A DNA stretch of 64,000 bases, taken from the NCBI GenBank assembly GCA_011799875.1, contig CM022297.1, positions 73,846,488 to 73,910,487 of the forward strand. Direction: 5' to 3'. Both the position numbers and the translations under genes were made by a program. How positions within the stretch are numbered: position 1 is the first letter of the stretch; every line of letters begins with the position of its first letter. Under the pieces are notes generated by a model. That model was not told the DNA's origin and made no database searches. It saw only the letters and a list, made by a program, of their open reading frames with translations. This DNA is from Thinopyrum elongatum. Taxonomy: Eukaryota > Streptophyta > Magnoliopsida > Poales > Poaceae. Below are positions 29,673 through 43,347 of this stretch, in pieces.

Positions 29673-29789
29673 ATCAACAAAGACTTGGAAACAGAAGAGT
29701 TGTTGGGGGACATCATCCTCGGCGAAGGTGATGTCTTGTCGTATCTCAACGACACCGATTGTCTAGAAGGAGAGGGTGAAGCTCCGTGA
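29673..29789 (+). CDS. Short acidic exon-like frame of the second CACTA-like element
   Basis: In frame to the TGA at 29787, the translation is Glu/Asp/Leu-rich: 'NKDLETEELLGDIILGEGDV' then 'LSYLNDTDCLEGEGEAP'. The start is unclear: the frame is open further upstream, and the nearby ATG (29669) is in another phase, so it is probably a spliced exon. Grass CACTA elements carry a TnpA-like second gene with introns, and this could be one of its exons. It is cut off 47 bases later by the breakpoint at 29836. Confidence 0.3.
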   Translation: MNKDLETEELLGDIILGEGDVLSYLNDTDCLEGEGEAP

Positions 29790-29835
29790 TCAACAATGGA
29801 GGAGGAAGGACATGATCGATGGCTCCGGTGACCGA

Positions 29836-30540
29836 TTTCCTGTCATCCGGCGAAGATAACACAAGGAGTGGGACATATGTGGATTGAAATCAGATATGGC
29901 GGAAGAGCCTCTCTCCGATGCTCCTAAACCCATGCCTTGTGTTTGGGTCATTTTGTTACTACAATGGACGCAAATCCCGAGAATTACAAGATGCCACCAA
30001 GACGATGGCAGGGTCTACAATCACTCCAATAACCGACACGGTAAACACTGCTTTGGTCCGTGATGTCTCGCAACAACACGGAAGTTGGGAATCACAACAA
30101 TTGCTCGAGCCTTTCCTTCTTTCGCTCCTCAGGGGAGGCTGGGAACACCATGTCCATGCGGCAAGAAGGCGGACTTTCTGTGCTGATAAGTCTATCGTCT
30201 TTCGAGGGCCCACATTTTCGTAATGTGTGCCAGTTGGGTGTAGGATCTCCTGACCAGCCAGTAGGTTGAACCGTTTGCGGTCCGGGAAAAAAGGAAGCTG
30301 ATAAATAACTGGTTCAGCACAGCAAATCAAAGACTTTTACATGCGATTGGAATGATAGAAGCCTTATCAATCATCTCACAGCTAGCTCGCCGATAGTGAA
30401 GGATGTTAAAGGATTTTCTGAATGTTGTGCCAGACGATGGGATGAAGTCTTGGCTAAACTGAGCGAGGCCAAGCAGTACCAATAAGCAAGCTAGCAGCAG
30501 CAAAATCACCAGTGAAGAAGTGAAGAATGGAACTAACCAG
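29836..30540 (+). pseudogene. RIP-like pseudogene, second copy (5' part missing)
   Basis: Starts inside the N-terminal third of the fragment described at 14271. The active-site helix piece with Glu-Gly-Pro-His is at about 30198-30212. Extra frameshifts relative to the first copy are probably read errors. Confidence 0.45.
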
Positions 30541-30889
30541 TACTGCTCATTATATTATCTGGACTCTATTGCTAGTATTCTTTCCATACATCCTTCGGTA
30601 CCTTAGTGAATATTTAATGAACCACTCCTAGTATTGTCTACGCGGTTGATCAGTGTCAGTAAGACTAATATTTTGCAATCAGTTTGTGTGTTTGCTTGCT
30701 TTTCTCTTTTTCCACATGCTATATGTATGCGTTTTGTTTCTACTTCATCCAATTGTGCTCCACTAGGATCACAAAATGTTTAATGTGTCTGAAACATAAA
30801 ATCAAATACTGCAACAAACTTGATGCTAATGACAGAGGAACTACTCATATCAATGTAGACAACTTCTTCCCCGTCTAGAGTGTGTTTCC

Positions 30890-31260
30890 AAGGCGTGTCA
30901 CACTTCTCAACAGGCCTTCCAATACCTTACCGAAATTTTTGTGAACGTCGTGAAGATACACCACCTCAATGCCTGTTACCATGATACCATGTACCCAAAA
31001 TCGCCTTCCCACATACAACACGGAAGCTCTTGAGAAAAACCGCCAGCTTTATCGTGGATTCCTTACAATGGTAGCGAAATTCAGATAACTGTGTCTTCAT
31101 CACTCCGATACCGAACCTCATTCTGCAACCTGATTCTGGAACCCGGAAAGAAAGCGGATTCACATCTCTTAATCCCTGGTCTTTGCATAAAGACTTCAGC
31201 TTAAGCCATTGACAGCAGCACTAAGTATTCGACATCACCCCTTTGCTTACTGCAAATTCT
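30890..31260 (-). pseudogene. DUF6598-like fragment, second copy
   Basis: Aligns to 15423-15800 with many indels, so that only short frames remain (for example 30966-31163). No independent evidence of function. Confidence 0.3.
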
Positions 31261-32758
31261 GCACACCAGAAAATTCATATCCAATTCACACTCTCCATAC
31301 GACTCAAAATTCAATGAATGGTCATGTTTTGAACATGTCCAACTCAGTACACCCTTCATCAGAAGCATCTTTCCGCACGTCTTCTTGTTGGTCTCAGTCC
31401 ATACACATGCTTGATTCTAAAAACACACGACATATCCCTGGAAATCATCGACAGGGCTAGTCGTGATAATGTTTCAATGCGCTATATTAACTTATGAAAC
31501 AACCACATGTGCAGGATAGAACGAAGACAAGTGTGTTCTGTTAGTAGTGATTTTATCTTACTTTGAATGTTGCTCTCTCAAGGAAAGAGATTTCGAGTTT
31601 GCACGTAGAGACTTGAATATACCCCTTAGATACACATTATTAATTTGTTCAGCGTGGATTATTAGTGTTTGTATGCTCGTTTGGGTAGGTTCTCCCTCCT
31701 AGTGGCATAGAAGAACCAGATCCATGCACTTAATAATTTAAAGATAAACTTTCAAAAGCGTCACAAAGATCCTCGGAGGCCTCGTTGATATCTGGATTTA
31801 GTTCACCATTCGTGTTCAGACTCATCTATAGTTGATATTGGTCACCAAAGCATGCTTGTCCTTCTAAACATTGGTATCATTGATGTGCACTAAAAAGACG
31901 ATCCTCGGAGGGCCTCGTTGAATATCTGATTTAGTCAGATCATCACTCTGCTCACAGATGTCTCGCTTGCAACCCTTGTGGAAAGCATCAACTGTAAAAT
32001 GCGGTATGTTCTACACAAATCATGAATTAATCAATCAAGAGAAAAAACAAGATCTGAATTAATCCAGAAGAAACTACCATAATATTACTGATAACCAGAG
32101 TAGGTGTCATTTAGGAGAGTGGTGGTCAAATTCTGATGAGTTGGGGCCTTAGGAAGCTTATCAAATGTAACCTGTTTGCAAACCAAACATAGTATATATG
32201 CATTGGAATCAATGTTGCTGAAGAGAACACGGTGATGTGTGTGTGTGTATTTTTCTGCAAATATGTTCACAACGGGGAATCTATGCATTGGAGTCCATGT
32301 TTCTAAACGAAACCTCGTTCCAAATATGTTCACAGCATGTATATCCGCAGAAACTCACTGGTAGGTCATGTATGATTAAACTGGGTTACTGAAACCAGAT
32401 TAGGTTAAGGGGGGGGGGGAGCGTGTAGACAATCTCCAGTAGGGATCCCACTTCACGGTTTTTTAAAAGTGCACTTGAAGATTGTCCTTGAAACTTACCC
32501 TAAAATAATTGTTGATATTAATTTATTAGTCACCTATCTCCATCGGGGGTTGTGCAGTATCGACACACTACTCAATGCCAATAACATGCCCAAAATCTTT
32601 GTTAGCTACGATATTCTAGGAGGCTGTTCTGGTTCTATTCTCTACCCAGTTCATTTGACAACGGTGTAAATGAGTTGTCGTGGTGGTGTTCTGTGGAGGT
32701 TGTTGGTTCTCGTCTTTTGGGGATCTTGGGGTTACAACAAGCAGCATCTATGATTAAT

Positions 32759-35700
32759 GTAGGGGTGGATACGGACTGGTTCCCGACCTTACTCGTATTG
32801 TTTAAACTGCTGACCCCTGGCCTCGGAAATGTCACAATAATGTTGTACCTGATCATGTTTCACATGGTTTTTTCCTTATGCAGCCTCCGTTAGCAATCCA
32901 TAAATAGTCAATGACACGACCCGGTGCGTAGAGTGGATAATACCATGAGGGGGTTATACACATGAATAAAAAGTAGCACAAATATAATGCATGTTTGTCA
33001 TGTGGGGCGGGTAAGCGGCAATGAAGAGGATTCTAACATGATGGCAAAGTTAGGAAAGAGGGCTGTATTGGCTGAAATATAAATGCCAAATCGAGTCGTA
33101 TATCTATGACGATCCAAGTTTTCTTCTAATTATTTTTTCAAAAATTCCGCCACGCATTCTAGTTTGGCCTGAGCATAATCAATAGCAAGCTTGATGGGCC
33201 GTCATATGCGATGGCTAGGTTTGTCATAGATTATCCTCCACGTACCGGACATAGGAGCTACGTGGACAATAGTGACCTTCATACTTGGCACCAAGTCACT
33301 GCGTTCCACGTGGTTCAATGCCAGGTCATAAATCAAGGCAGACAAAGTTATCATTTTTTATACAACGATGAAAGTTAAATCCTACTTTTTAATTTTTTTC
33401 CTCTAGATCGGAGATATTCTCCACATAAAAACAATTATGTGGTTATTTGATGGGAAATGCCTATGCAGCACATACATCGTTGTCATCGGTATACTCAAAC
33501 CCATATGCCACCAAAACTTTGATCTTTGTATAACTTCAATCGATTGTAGTTCATGGTAAAGTGCTCTAAAATCATACTTCCAACCACAGGAAAACTGTGT
33601 TAGATCAGCAGTTTCTTATTGTCAGTTCTATACAAGGCCTTGGGCCCATCGAAAATATCCCCTCTTGGTGTCGCACACACCAACCAATGGTGCTTATCTC
33701 TAGGACCACATTGTTTGGGCCATAAACACCCACAACAAAATATAATAGGTTTGGCTCTTCCATTATCTATATTTGTTATAATTGTCTGACAGTCACTATT
33801 AAGAAGTAATTTCCATGAGAACAATTAGATTATGTCTATTCCTGCTCTAGATCCAGGCATACAATTCACAGGACAAACTTAATCATTCGAAATTATATTT
33901 TGAGGGGGGGTTATTTATTGATAACTTCAAGTCCACATAGCATAGTGAATATAAGTTTCTACTAAAGGAAACAACATCTTTGCAGTTTGCAAAGGCCACC
34001 GATTAGCCTCTCCCACACCAAAGCTGGCGGATCCTTGTCACCCCATCAACCGAGGCATCTTGTTGCCTGATCATTTGTGAGGCAGACACGACACCATACA
34101 TCGATACACCCTACATTCTCTCCTCTACCCAAAGATTAATAAAAGTCACACAATAATTTTGAGAAGTGTTGTCGTGATGGCATGACTTGTTACACCATTG
34201 CATAGAGTTCAAACTGCGAAAAAGCTATAGACAAACAAGAAAGTGCTTCAACACCGATAATAAAAATCTGCAATTCAATATGTTCTAAAATGTTCTCTGT
34301 TGATATTTCAGGTTATCCTTTGAAATAAATTATGGCCTAGTCTATTAATCAAAAACAAAAAGGAGAGAATAGAACTGCAAAGTAGTGCTTCCTAACAAAA
34401 CAAGCATACCAAAAACCAGGCGAGCAGATCTTCATCCATCTTGAATTTACATCCTAAACATGACCCAAGTGGAAAATTGTTTAATGTCGAGTGATTAAGA
34501 AATGACGTGCCCACGTGTAATCTGTAGAGAAAGACATAGTTAGTGGCATCCAAAAGATATATGGACCACATTTCAAGGGGTGGTCTAGCGAGGGACATAT
34601 AACCAATTACTAAGTCAAAAGGATATGGATGATGGTTCCATCTCGATAATTCGAGAGGAAGAAAACTACCGTGGTATCCAAAAGATATTAGTGGCCACTG
34701 TCCAAGAGGCGGTCTGCAGGGGAAGAATCCAGGGACGATTACTAAAATAAAAAGAGATGGATGTCGTAACATCTCTAAATTTCTATGAAGGAAAATATGT
34801 ATGTGATCCACAGGAGATCATCACCACTTACCGAGAAGTGGTCCCCATGAGAGCCAAAAGGAATATTACAAAGAATACACGATGTTAGGTGTCATCGCAG
34901 ATTTTTAGAGAAATAAATTGAAGTTCATCCATAGGAATGCATGACAAGTTACAAAAGATGGACCCACATTTGAAATATCTTTATTTACAACAATTTAATC
35001 AAATGGTATGATTGTCATGACTATCTCAAAAGTGTGAAGATGGATTCATCCACATAATAAAGTCAGTGAACATAGGAATATATTGTACAGACACCAAATA
35101 GTTAGGTTTATGTTGAAAATAAGCTCCACGTTGATGGAAGCATTTGGGTGATATCGTGGAGCCACCAGCAATGTATTATTCTAACCATGATTTTCTTGAA
35201 TTGAATATAGTAGTAACACTTCCAATGAAAAATAAGTACAATCCTAGGGCACAAGTTACCCAAAAATTTTTTTTTTCCCACAATGTTACCATAGCAGTTG
35301 GTATTACATTATGTGTTCCACTTTTGATAATGGTACATGTCATTTTTAAAAAGAATAATCATATATATTAATACAAAAAGATGTGACTTATTTAGGAAAA
35401 TTAGAGCATGATAGTGAAACCATAATTTTTTTGAAAACCATACTTAATTTAAAGACATCAAATCAAATTAGAGATGGTTGCATTTGTTATAGAAAATACC
35501 TGCTAATTCTAGTGAACGCTATTCATCCTCTCGAAACAATTTTCGCCCCGCTTTTATAGATAACGCATTAGTCCCAACACAAAGTACCAAGCTCACCCGA
35601 AAATAACTGCTGGGGCCACAGCACCATCGCGGCCCACAAAAGGAAAGAAAGAAACATAAAAAGCCACCTGTGGAAAAATCTTAGTGAACGCATTATTGCA

Positions 35701-38463
35701 TCCTCGCGGCTCGTATTCAATATAGGTGGAACTAATCCCATCATGAGACACCACACCCGGTGGCGTTGGTTAGGCGTATTGTTTCATGGCATGATCAAGG
35801 TGCATGTTGATAGAAAATGGACGCCCGTGGGATGCAGGGAGAGGTGACATAGATTCTCCACACACCCACGACACTGATAAAACAAAACGGCATACGACAA
35901 CTACGGACGGGGACTGGTTCCGTCCTTGCGTCGGATGAATTTTACTGCTCGTCATCTCCACTAGGAAAAGGTCATAAATGTTGTACATATCATGGTTTTT
36001 CACCTGGTTTCCCTTTTGCAAGGCTCCTGTAGAAATACCATAAAAGACTCACAAGGACACGACAGGTGGTGGAAGGTGGTATACTGAAGGGAGTTTACAC
36101 AGCGATAAAAAGGTTAGCGGACATAATGCATTTTTGTCATGTGGGGCTGGGGGGTTGAGGGTACGGCAACGAAAGGAAGTCTAACATGTATATCTAGTGT
36201 AGGAACCGACGCCATATGGGATAACTAGTAATGGGCCAAATCGACCGTATAACTATGTTGATCCAAGTTTTCATAAATTATTATTTGAAAAATTCCGCCA
36301 GCGCATTCCAGTTTGGCCTAAGCATAATCACAATAGCATTTGATGGGGCGACCATTTGCGATGGACTAGTTTGTCTAGAGTACGTCACGTCAGACATAAT
36401 GATGCTTACGTGGACTGGAACATTCATAACTTGGCACCAATTCATCGAGTTCCATGATGGTTCATACCACACATCACATATCAAGGCAAGACGAAGATTA
36501 ATGTTTTAGCACGATGAAAGTTAAATCCTGCTTTAGTATTTTTTTTCTAGATTCAAGATATATCTACCACAAAAACAATTATGTGGTAGATTTAATCATA
36601 TGCACCACATCATTGTTGTCGTGGTATATTCAACCATATGTCCACAAAAAACTTGTGATCCGTGGTATATTCAATCACAATTGGCAGTTCATAGTAAAAG
36701 TGCCCTGGAGCTAAATTCATACTTCCACCAAAGGAAAAAAACTTGTGTTAGATCAGCAAATTCTTTATTCTAAGTTCCATATACAGGCCTCGGGCCCATC
36801 GGAAATATCCCTCTTTGTGCTGCAGAAGGGTGCTTAGGCTATATAATAACCTTACGGGTGATTCCACCAATATGAATGCTTCTCTCTATGCCAATTGTTT
36901 GGTGCCAAACAACAACCACAATAATTATAGTGTTGCTCTTTCCATTATCTATATTTTTTCTTAATGTATGACACTCACCATTAAGAGTATTTCAGATAAC
37001 AAATAGATTATGTCTATTACCTTGTCCTAGATCAAGGCATAAAATCTCTGCATAATAAATCATGGTCCCAAATAGTATATGATGAATTATTTATTGATAA
37101 CTTCAAGTCCACTTAGCATAGTTCAATATAGTTCTTTAAGGAAACAAATCTTGCAGTTGCAAAGCCACTGATTTGCCTATCACACGGAAGCTGGCGACCT
37201 TGTCACCCCAGTCCAATGAGCATATCTTTTTGCATAATCGTTCGGTGCAGAGCACGAGCATATAGCGTTCCCACTTACAATTCTCTGTGTACCACCAGAT
37301 AATAAAAGTCACACCCATAATAGTGAGAAGTTTTTCGTGATGGCACGACTCTCTACAACCATCGCATAGATTTTCAAACTGGCGAAAAGTTAATAGACAT
37401 ACAAGATTTGCTTCAACAATCATATTTAAAAGATCCAATTCATATTTTCTTAAAATGTTATGTGATATTTCTAGGTCATCCTTTAAATAAATTATGCCCT
37501 AGGCAATCTAATCAAAACAACAAAAGAGAGCACAACCTGCATAGTAGTGCTTCCTAACCACAAAGTTCACCAAAATACAGGCGAAGGTAGATCTTCCGTC
37601 CATTCCTGATTCTACATACTACATGACGCAGGGGTGACATTTAGAATGTTCAATGATATGAAATGGCGTGCCACGTGTAATCTTGTAGAGAAATACATAA
37701 ATGTGCTCCAAAAGATATACTGACCAATTACAAGGGGTGGTCCTAGCGAGGGACATAAGAAAATACACTAAGTCAAAAGGATATGGAATGGCGTTCTATC
37801 TCTAAATTCTAAGAGAGAAAACTAAATAGTTTATCCAAAAGATTTAGTGGCCAGGTATCAAGCAGGTGGTCCCCAGGGAGAATCATAGGGCATACTAAAA
37901 TCAAAAGATATAGAACGTAACACATCTCTACATTCGTAAGGAAGGATTGAATGTGCGTGCAGAAGATATCATTACCATGTACCGAGAAGTGTGTCCCAAC
38001 GATAGCCAAACAGGAATATCTATAAAAGGATACATGATGAGGTGCCATCGCTAGATTCTAGAGAAATAAATATTGAAGCGCATCCATAAGTACTCATGAC
38101 AAGTCCAAAGTGGACCCCATTTGAAGTTATTCTTTTTTACAAGTAGGGGACTGTTTCCGTCCTTGCTCAGATTGATTTGACATGCTCATCCTCCGTCTAG
38201 GAAATGTCTAATGTGTTGTACAGGATCTGTTTTCACATGGTTTTCCTTTTGCAAGCTCCTTTAGAAATCCATAGAGTCATATGACACGACGTGGGTGCGT
38301 AGAAGGTGGATATATATCCAATGAGTGATTTCACATTGATAAAAAAGGTAGCATGCACCTAGCATTTGTCATGTGGGGTGGTAGCGGCAACAGAGGTGTC
38401 TAACATGTGGCAAGTGTAGGAACGACGGGCCGTATGGGCTGAATACGTAATGGGCCAATCCGA
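32759..38463. repeat. R1-R2-R3 tandem repeat, second copy
   Basis: R1 32759-35901, R2 35902-38142, R3 38143-38463, in the same order and with the same R1/R2 differences as at 17220-22985. The tandem structure itself is therefore real, and only the large-scale copying is doubtful. Confidence 0.75.
35509..35705 (-). mobile_element. Truncated LINE, second copy
   Basis: Same insertion as at 19972-20172, with the flanking duplications (35509-35530 and 35679-35705) now altered by indels. Confidence 0.7.
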
Positions 38464-38540
38464 GCATGACAAAGTTACAAAACCCTGAAATTCGAAGCCA
38501 ATATACGCCAACGACAATGATTGGTAAACAATGCCATCAT

Positions 38541-38721
38541 GGAGGACACAAAACCCTAATTTCTGTCGGCGGATCAGGGGGGACTCAAGTTCCCCAACGC
38601 AGACGAAGCTGATCGAACATTCTTCGTTGAAGAAAATTTTTAGAGGCGCAAGACAAAAAAGCAACACCTTCCGCTCCAGTGAAACAGCCTTGGAAAACAT
38701 GACCAATCTCCCGCCCTCCTC
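38541..38721 (+). pseudogene. Unknown coding-like frame before the CACTA end, second copy
   Basis: Corresponds to 23066-23255; the frame is broken by indels. The CACTA terminus follows at 38722. Confidence 0.25.
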
Positions 38722-41700
38722 CACTAGTATAAAACAGGCTTGGTCCAGGCTTGGCCACCCATTAGTCCCGGTTCAGTGCGAACCGGGACCCATGGGGCAT
38801 ACGTCCCTGTTCGTGCGCCCAGGGCCGGCCGGGCCTCGTGGGGCATTGGTCCCGGTTCGTCTGGACCCTTTGGTCCCGGTTCCAGACTGAACCGGGCCCA
38901 ATGGGCCTCGCTCCTGGCCCACATCCATTGGTCCCGGTTCATGGCTGGAACCGGGACCAAAGGAGGTCTTAGTCCTGGTTCAAGCCCACCACCGGGACCA
39001 ATGAGGTGCCTATATATACCCCCCTCGCCGCAAGCAGAGCACTCCACTGCTCTATTTTTTCTGTGCCGGTAGGGGAGGCTTTGTGGGGCTCTAGCTCAAC
39101 CTCCTAAATGCAATGGGTGTCGATGAAATGCCCGAGCCACACTACTTAAGCTTTCTTCTCTCCAGCCGACCTCCAAGCTCCTTTTTCTCAATTTGTTTAG
39201 GTTTCGGTCCGTCACGTCCCCGTCCCCCGTCTTCACCGCCGTCGATCGCCCGCGCCGATCTCATCGCCAGACCACCGTGGTGAGCCTCTTGTTCTTATCT
39301 TCTTTCTAAATGAGAAAAATTCTACTTGTATGGTTTAAGATAGATACTTGTATAATTATATATATGCACCAGATGAACCGCAAGTGGATGTACGGTGACA
39401 GACGCACCTCCGAGTACATTAAGGGCGTGCATAATTTTCTCGAGTGGCGAGGCAAACAAGCAGAATGGTTTTATGTGTTGTCCATGCCCTATGATTGGAA
39501 TACGAAGTCCTCCCTGACCGGAAATCCCTTCAACATCCCACCTGCTTTATAAGGGTTTCATGGCACACTATATGTTGGACCAGCCACGGAGAAAGAGGTT
39601 TGATGGGGACAGCGAAGAGAAGAAGGGATGACAACTATGTGCCCCCTGAATACTGGATCCTGCAACGGGGAAGCTGAAGATCAAGAGGAACCAAGCGATG
39701 TGCCCGATGATGAATCTCCCCGGTCATTGTTGATGCAAGAGCCAGTCGCGAAATGAACAGGAGAACTGAAGTTTGATCGCGTTAGAGGATCACCACAAAA
39801 GGGTTGTACCCCATTGCGAAGATGGCAACACAAAGCTCGGTACCCCGTCAACTGGAATTGCTGCAGTGGAAGCCAGAGAATGCTGTTCCTGACAAGGATT
39901 TGAGAAGCTTAACTGAAATATTTAAGAAGAAGCTTCCAAAGGATAACGAATTGCCCGACAGTACGTACGCAGCAAGAAGGTCGTATGCCCTCTAGGATTG
40001 GAGGTGTAGAAGATACATGCATGCCCTAATGACGCTATCCTGTACCGCGGTGCGTACGAGGATTTGAACGCATGCCCGGTATCGGTGCATTGCGGTATAA
40101 ATATCAGACGAGATGACCCTGGTGATGTTTGACGGCGAGCCCCCCCCAGGAAGGTTTCCTGCGAAGGTGATGTGGTATGCTCCTATAATACCATGGTTTA
40201 AACGTTTGTTCAGAACAAAGACATGCCAAGTTGATGCGATGGCACAGAGAGGACCGTAAGAAAGACGGGAAGTTTGAGAGCACCCGCTACGGGTAAGCGT
40301 AGAGAAACTCGAGAGAAATTCTGGGAGGAGTTTGCAGGTGACCAAGGAACGTATGGTTTGGTTTAAGCGCGGATGGCATTAATCCTTTTGGGGAGCAGCA
40401 TCAATCCCACACCTGGCCCGGACTCTATGTGTCTATAAAACCTTCCTCCTTGGCTGTGCATGAAGCGGAAGTTCATTATGATGCCAGTACTCATCCAAGG
40501 CCTCTAGCAACCCGGCAACGACATTGATGTGTACCTAGGCCATTAGTTGAAGAACTTTTACACTGTGGAATGGAAACGGTTGATGGTTTAAGGCGATGAG
40601 AATATCCATGGTTACGGCGCAATAAGCAAGGACACAAGCGAAGAAAAGTGAAGACTTTCTCTCCACAACTATTATGATGGATGACCTTTGATCTAGAATA
40701 TCACTGCAGTTACATGTGAAGAAATGAAATGCCTTTTGTCCAGACAGTTTCCGTATGAAACCTTGATACTTCGAAAGAAGATTGTCCGTTTTGTACACGA
40801 AGTGCATCCAGTTTTTGCATAACCCCTCAACTTTTTAGAACTGCTATGTGGGTGAAATATGATACCATCCAACTTTCAACCTTTTCAGAGTTCATTGAAG
40901 TGCTTTTCAATTTCAGGGTCATATAGCTCAAAAAATCAGTAAAGATGAAAAAAACAAATGAAGTCAAAAAGGTTGAAAATTGATGATGTGCTTTGAATGG
41001 TGCATTTTGAACAACAAAAGTAAAAAAAAAGAAAATCCCTTTTGTAACAGACGAGTTTTCCGTATTGAAACCCTGATACTTGTCAGAGATTGTCCGTTTT
41101 GTACACGAATGCATCCAGTTTTTGCCGTACCCTCTCAAACTTTTTAGCACATCTATTTGGGTGTGATGATACCATGCCAACTTTCAACCCTTTTCAGATT
41201 TCATTTGTAGTGCTTTTCAATTTCACAGGTCTTTAGCTCAAAAAAAATCAGTAAATGCATGAAAAATAACATGAAGTCAAAAGGGTTTGAAAATTGATGA
41301 TGGGCTTGAATGGTGCATTTTGAACACACAAAAAGTTCTGGAGTTCAAATAAGTTCAAAAAAGAAATCCCTTTGTAACAGACGAGTTTTCCGTATGAAAC
41401 CCTGTACTTCGAAAGAGATTGTCGTTTTGTACACGACAGTGCATCCAGTTTTTGTCGAACCCTCTCAACTTTTGTAGCACTGCTATGTGGGTGAAATGAT
41501 GATACCATCAACTTTCAACCTTTCAGAGTTCATTTGAAGTGCTTTTCAATTTCAGGTCATATAGTTCCAAAATCAGTAAATGCATGAAAAATACAAATGA
41601 AGTCAGAAAGGGTTGAAAATTGATGATGTGGCTTTGAATGGTGCATTTGAACACACAAAAGTCTGGCGTTCAAATAAGTTCAAAAAATGAAATCCCTTGT

Positions 41701-42500
41701 AACAAACGAGTTTTCGTTCGAAACCCTGATCTCGAAAGAGATTGCCCGTTTTGTACACGAGTGCATCCATTTTTTTGCCGTAACCCTCTCAACGTTTTAG
41801 GCACATGCTATGTGGGTGAAATGATGATAAACATGCCAACTTTCACATCCTTTTCAGAGTTCATTTGTAGTGCTTTTCAATTTCAGGATCATTTAGCGCA
41901 AAAAGAATGAAACTAATAGCAAAAAATGAACTTAAAATAATCAATTAAAATATTCTGTTATGATCAACTAAACAAAACTATAATATTTCTTCAATAGCAA
42001 AAAAAATCAACTAAAAAGCTTTATAAACTCTAATAGCAAAAGGAATCAACTAAAAAAGCTTTTATAAACCTCTTATTTTTGAAACTAATTAAAAAATTAT
42101 GCAACTAAACAAATCAAGTATTTTTAGTTCAAAACATTAATAGCAAAAAGAATTATCATAAAGAATTTTTTGTTAGAAACTTTATAGAAAAAGAATTATC
42201 ATAAAGAATTTTTTGTTAGAACTAAAATAACAAATCTGTTTTTGAATATATGTTAAACACAGTAATATTAAATAGAAGGAAAAAGAATCACTCAAAAATC
42301 TATTTGTATAGTAAATTTATTCACAACTAGTGATTCACACAAATTCAAGATTCAAATTTAAACTATTCAAATTTGAAAACTATGGTCACTAACAGAAAGT
42401 TTTAATTTTTTGTGACCTAACACAAAAGAATTAAGAAAATAAAGCAAAAAACAAAAGAAAATAATAATCAAAAAACAAAACAAAAAAACTGAAAATAAAT
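38722..42500 (+). mobile_element. Defective CACTA element, second copy
   Basis: Terminus CACTAGTATAAAACAGG at 38722, subterminal repeats 38765-39002, TATA box 39010-39019, intron acceptor and ATG at 39373, about 325-bp tandem repeats at 40725-41890, then the AT-rich tail. Same order as 23256-27100. Confidence 0.8.
39373..40590 (+). pseudogene. TnpD transposase pseudogene, second copy
   Basis: Same gene as at 23926, starting 'MNRKWMYGDRRTSEYIKGVH'. The TAG after 'GLEV' (40006) is shared with the first copy. Many extra frameshifts are private to this copy and probably sequencing errors. Confidence 0.75.
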
Positions 42501-42710
42501 AAAAAATGCTGCTCCTGGGCCACCACGCTGAATACGACTATAAACCAAACCCCGGCAGGTGGGCCAGGATTCAGGCCCCAGAAGGCCCGTAGGCCCCACA
42601 GGCGAGGCACAGTTAGGCCAGTAGGCCTGCAATAGATAGGAGTTCGAAAGGGGAGGCACAACCCGCTTATAAAACTGGTCCGAAGCTCCTCAGCTAGCGA
42701 GGTGGGAAAC
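42501..42710 (-). ncRNA. Candidate Pol III unit, second copy
   Basis: Matches 27101-27314: TATA at 42667-42673 and an A-run (T-run in the RNA) at 42501-42506. The USE word is damaged ('GGTGGGAAAC' on the plus strand), consistent with the read errors of this copy. Confidence 0.3.
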
Positions 42711-42748
42711 ATCCACCGCGGCTGTGCCAGGCACAGGCTATTGGTCCC

Positions 42749-43243
42749 ATAATAATTTCTCTGAGAGCTCATGATTGGGGCATGAATATACATTGACTTA
42801 AGCCTCCCCCAAGCTAGAGAAGAACTTTCTCCTTCACGAGGCAAAAAATTATATATATAATTCGATCACGAGAGCTAGATGCATAGGACAAGTTTTTTGG
42901 TGAAATTCCAATTTCAATCGATTCCAGTTCCAAGATCAATATCATCGCATAGTCTATACCATGTCAATGCCATTCCTCTCAAAGATAAAGGAAAACCTTC
43001 TTCTTAGCTTCATCTCTGGATAAACCTGCAAGCTCAAAAATCCACAAATTTCATCCGCATATATCAAATGCATATCAGGATGTTTAGTTCCACCTCCTGC
43101 TAAGGATTAGCTGCAGTTGTCTATCATACCCGAAGGAATTTCATAACCAATATTTTCAGTAGGTTGCGTAGGTTGAGGGGAAACTAATTGTGTTCCGGTC
43201 GAGGTGAGATACCCGAACAAACCCCTCAAAGGATGGTTCTCCA
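42749..43243 (-). pseudogene. Gag fragment of retrotransposon B, third copy
   Basis: Covers the first two-thirds of gag described at 11743-12330, from the ATG at 43243 to the breakpoint at 42749. The one-base-short A-run after 'LSE' is the same as in the first copy; other frameshifts are private. Confidence 0.75.
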
Positions 43244-43318
43244 TAGTCACAAGTGTAATAATTTCAGCACATAGTAATAATTTTTCCTTACCGATTTCCA
43301 CTTACCAAGAGCGCTTCA

Positions 43319-43336
43319 CTCCCCGGCAACAGCGCC
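43319..43336 (-). other. tRNA-Asp primer binding site, third copy
   Basis: CTCCCCGGCAACAGCGCC on the plus strand, identical to 12401-12418, between the gag fragment and the LTR. Confidence 0.8.
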
Positions 43337-43347
43337 TAAAAGAATCT

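Larger units (their letters stand above)
29836..42748 (+). repeat. Second copy of 14360-27347, rich in small indels
   Basis: Follows the first copy base by base from 'CCTGTCA.TCCGG.CGAAGATA' to 'CACAGGCTATTGGTCCC', but with frequent one- or two-base insertions and deletions: about a dozen differences in the first 140 bases after 29855. It also has implausible G-runs at 32407-32418, 33904-33910 and around 36145-36160. Both ends fall in the middle of elements. This is the error profile of an uncorrected long read, not of an old duplication. Confidence 0.9.

Noticed and set aside
32405..32418. G-runs in the second copy as G-quadruplex sites
   Set aside because: They are absent from the matching positions of the first and third copies, so they are more likely base-calling errors.
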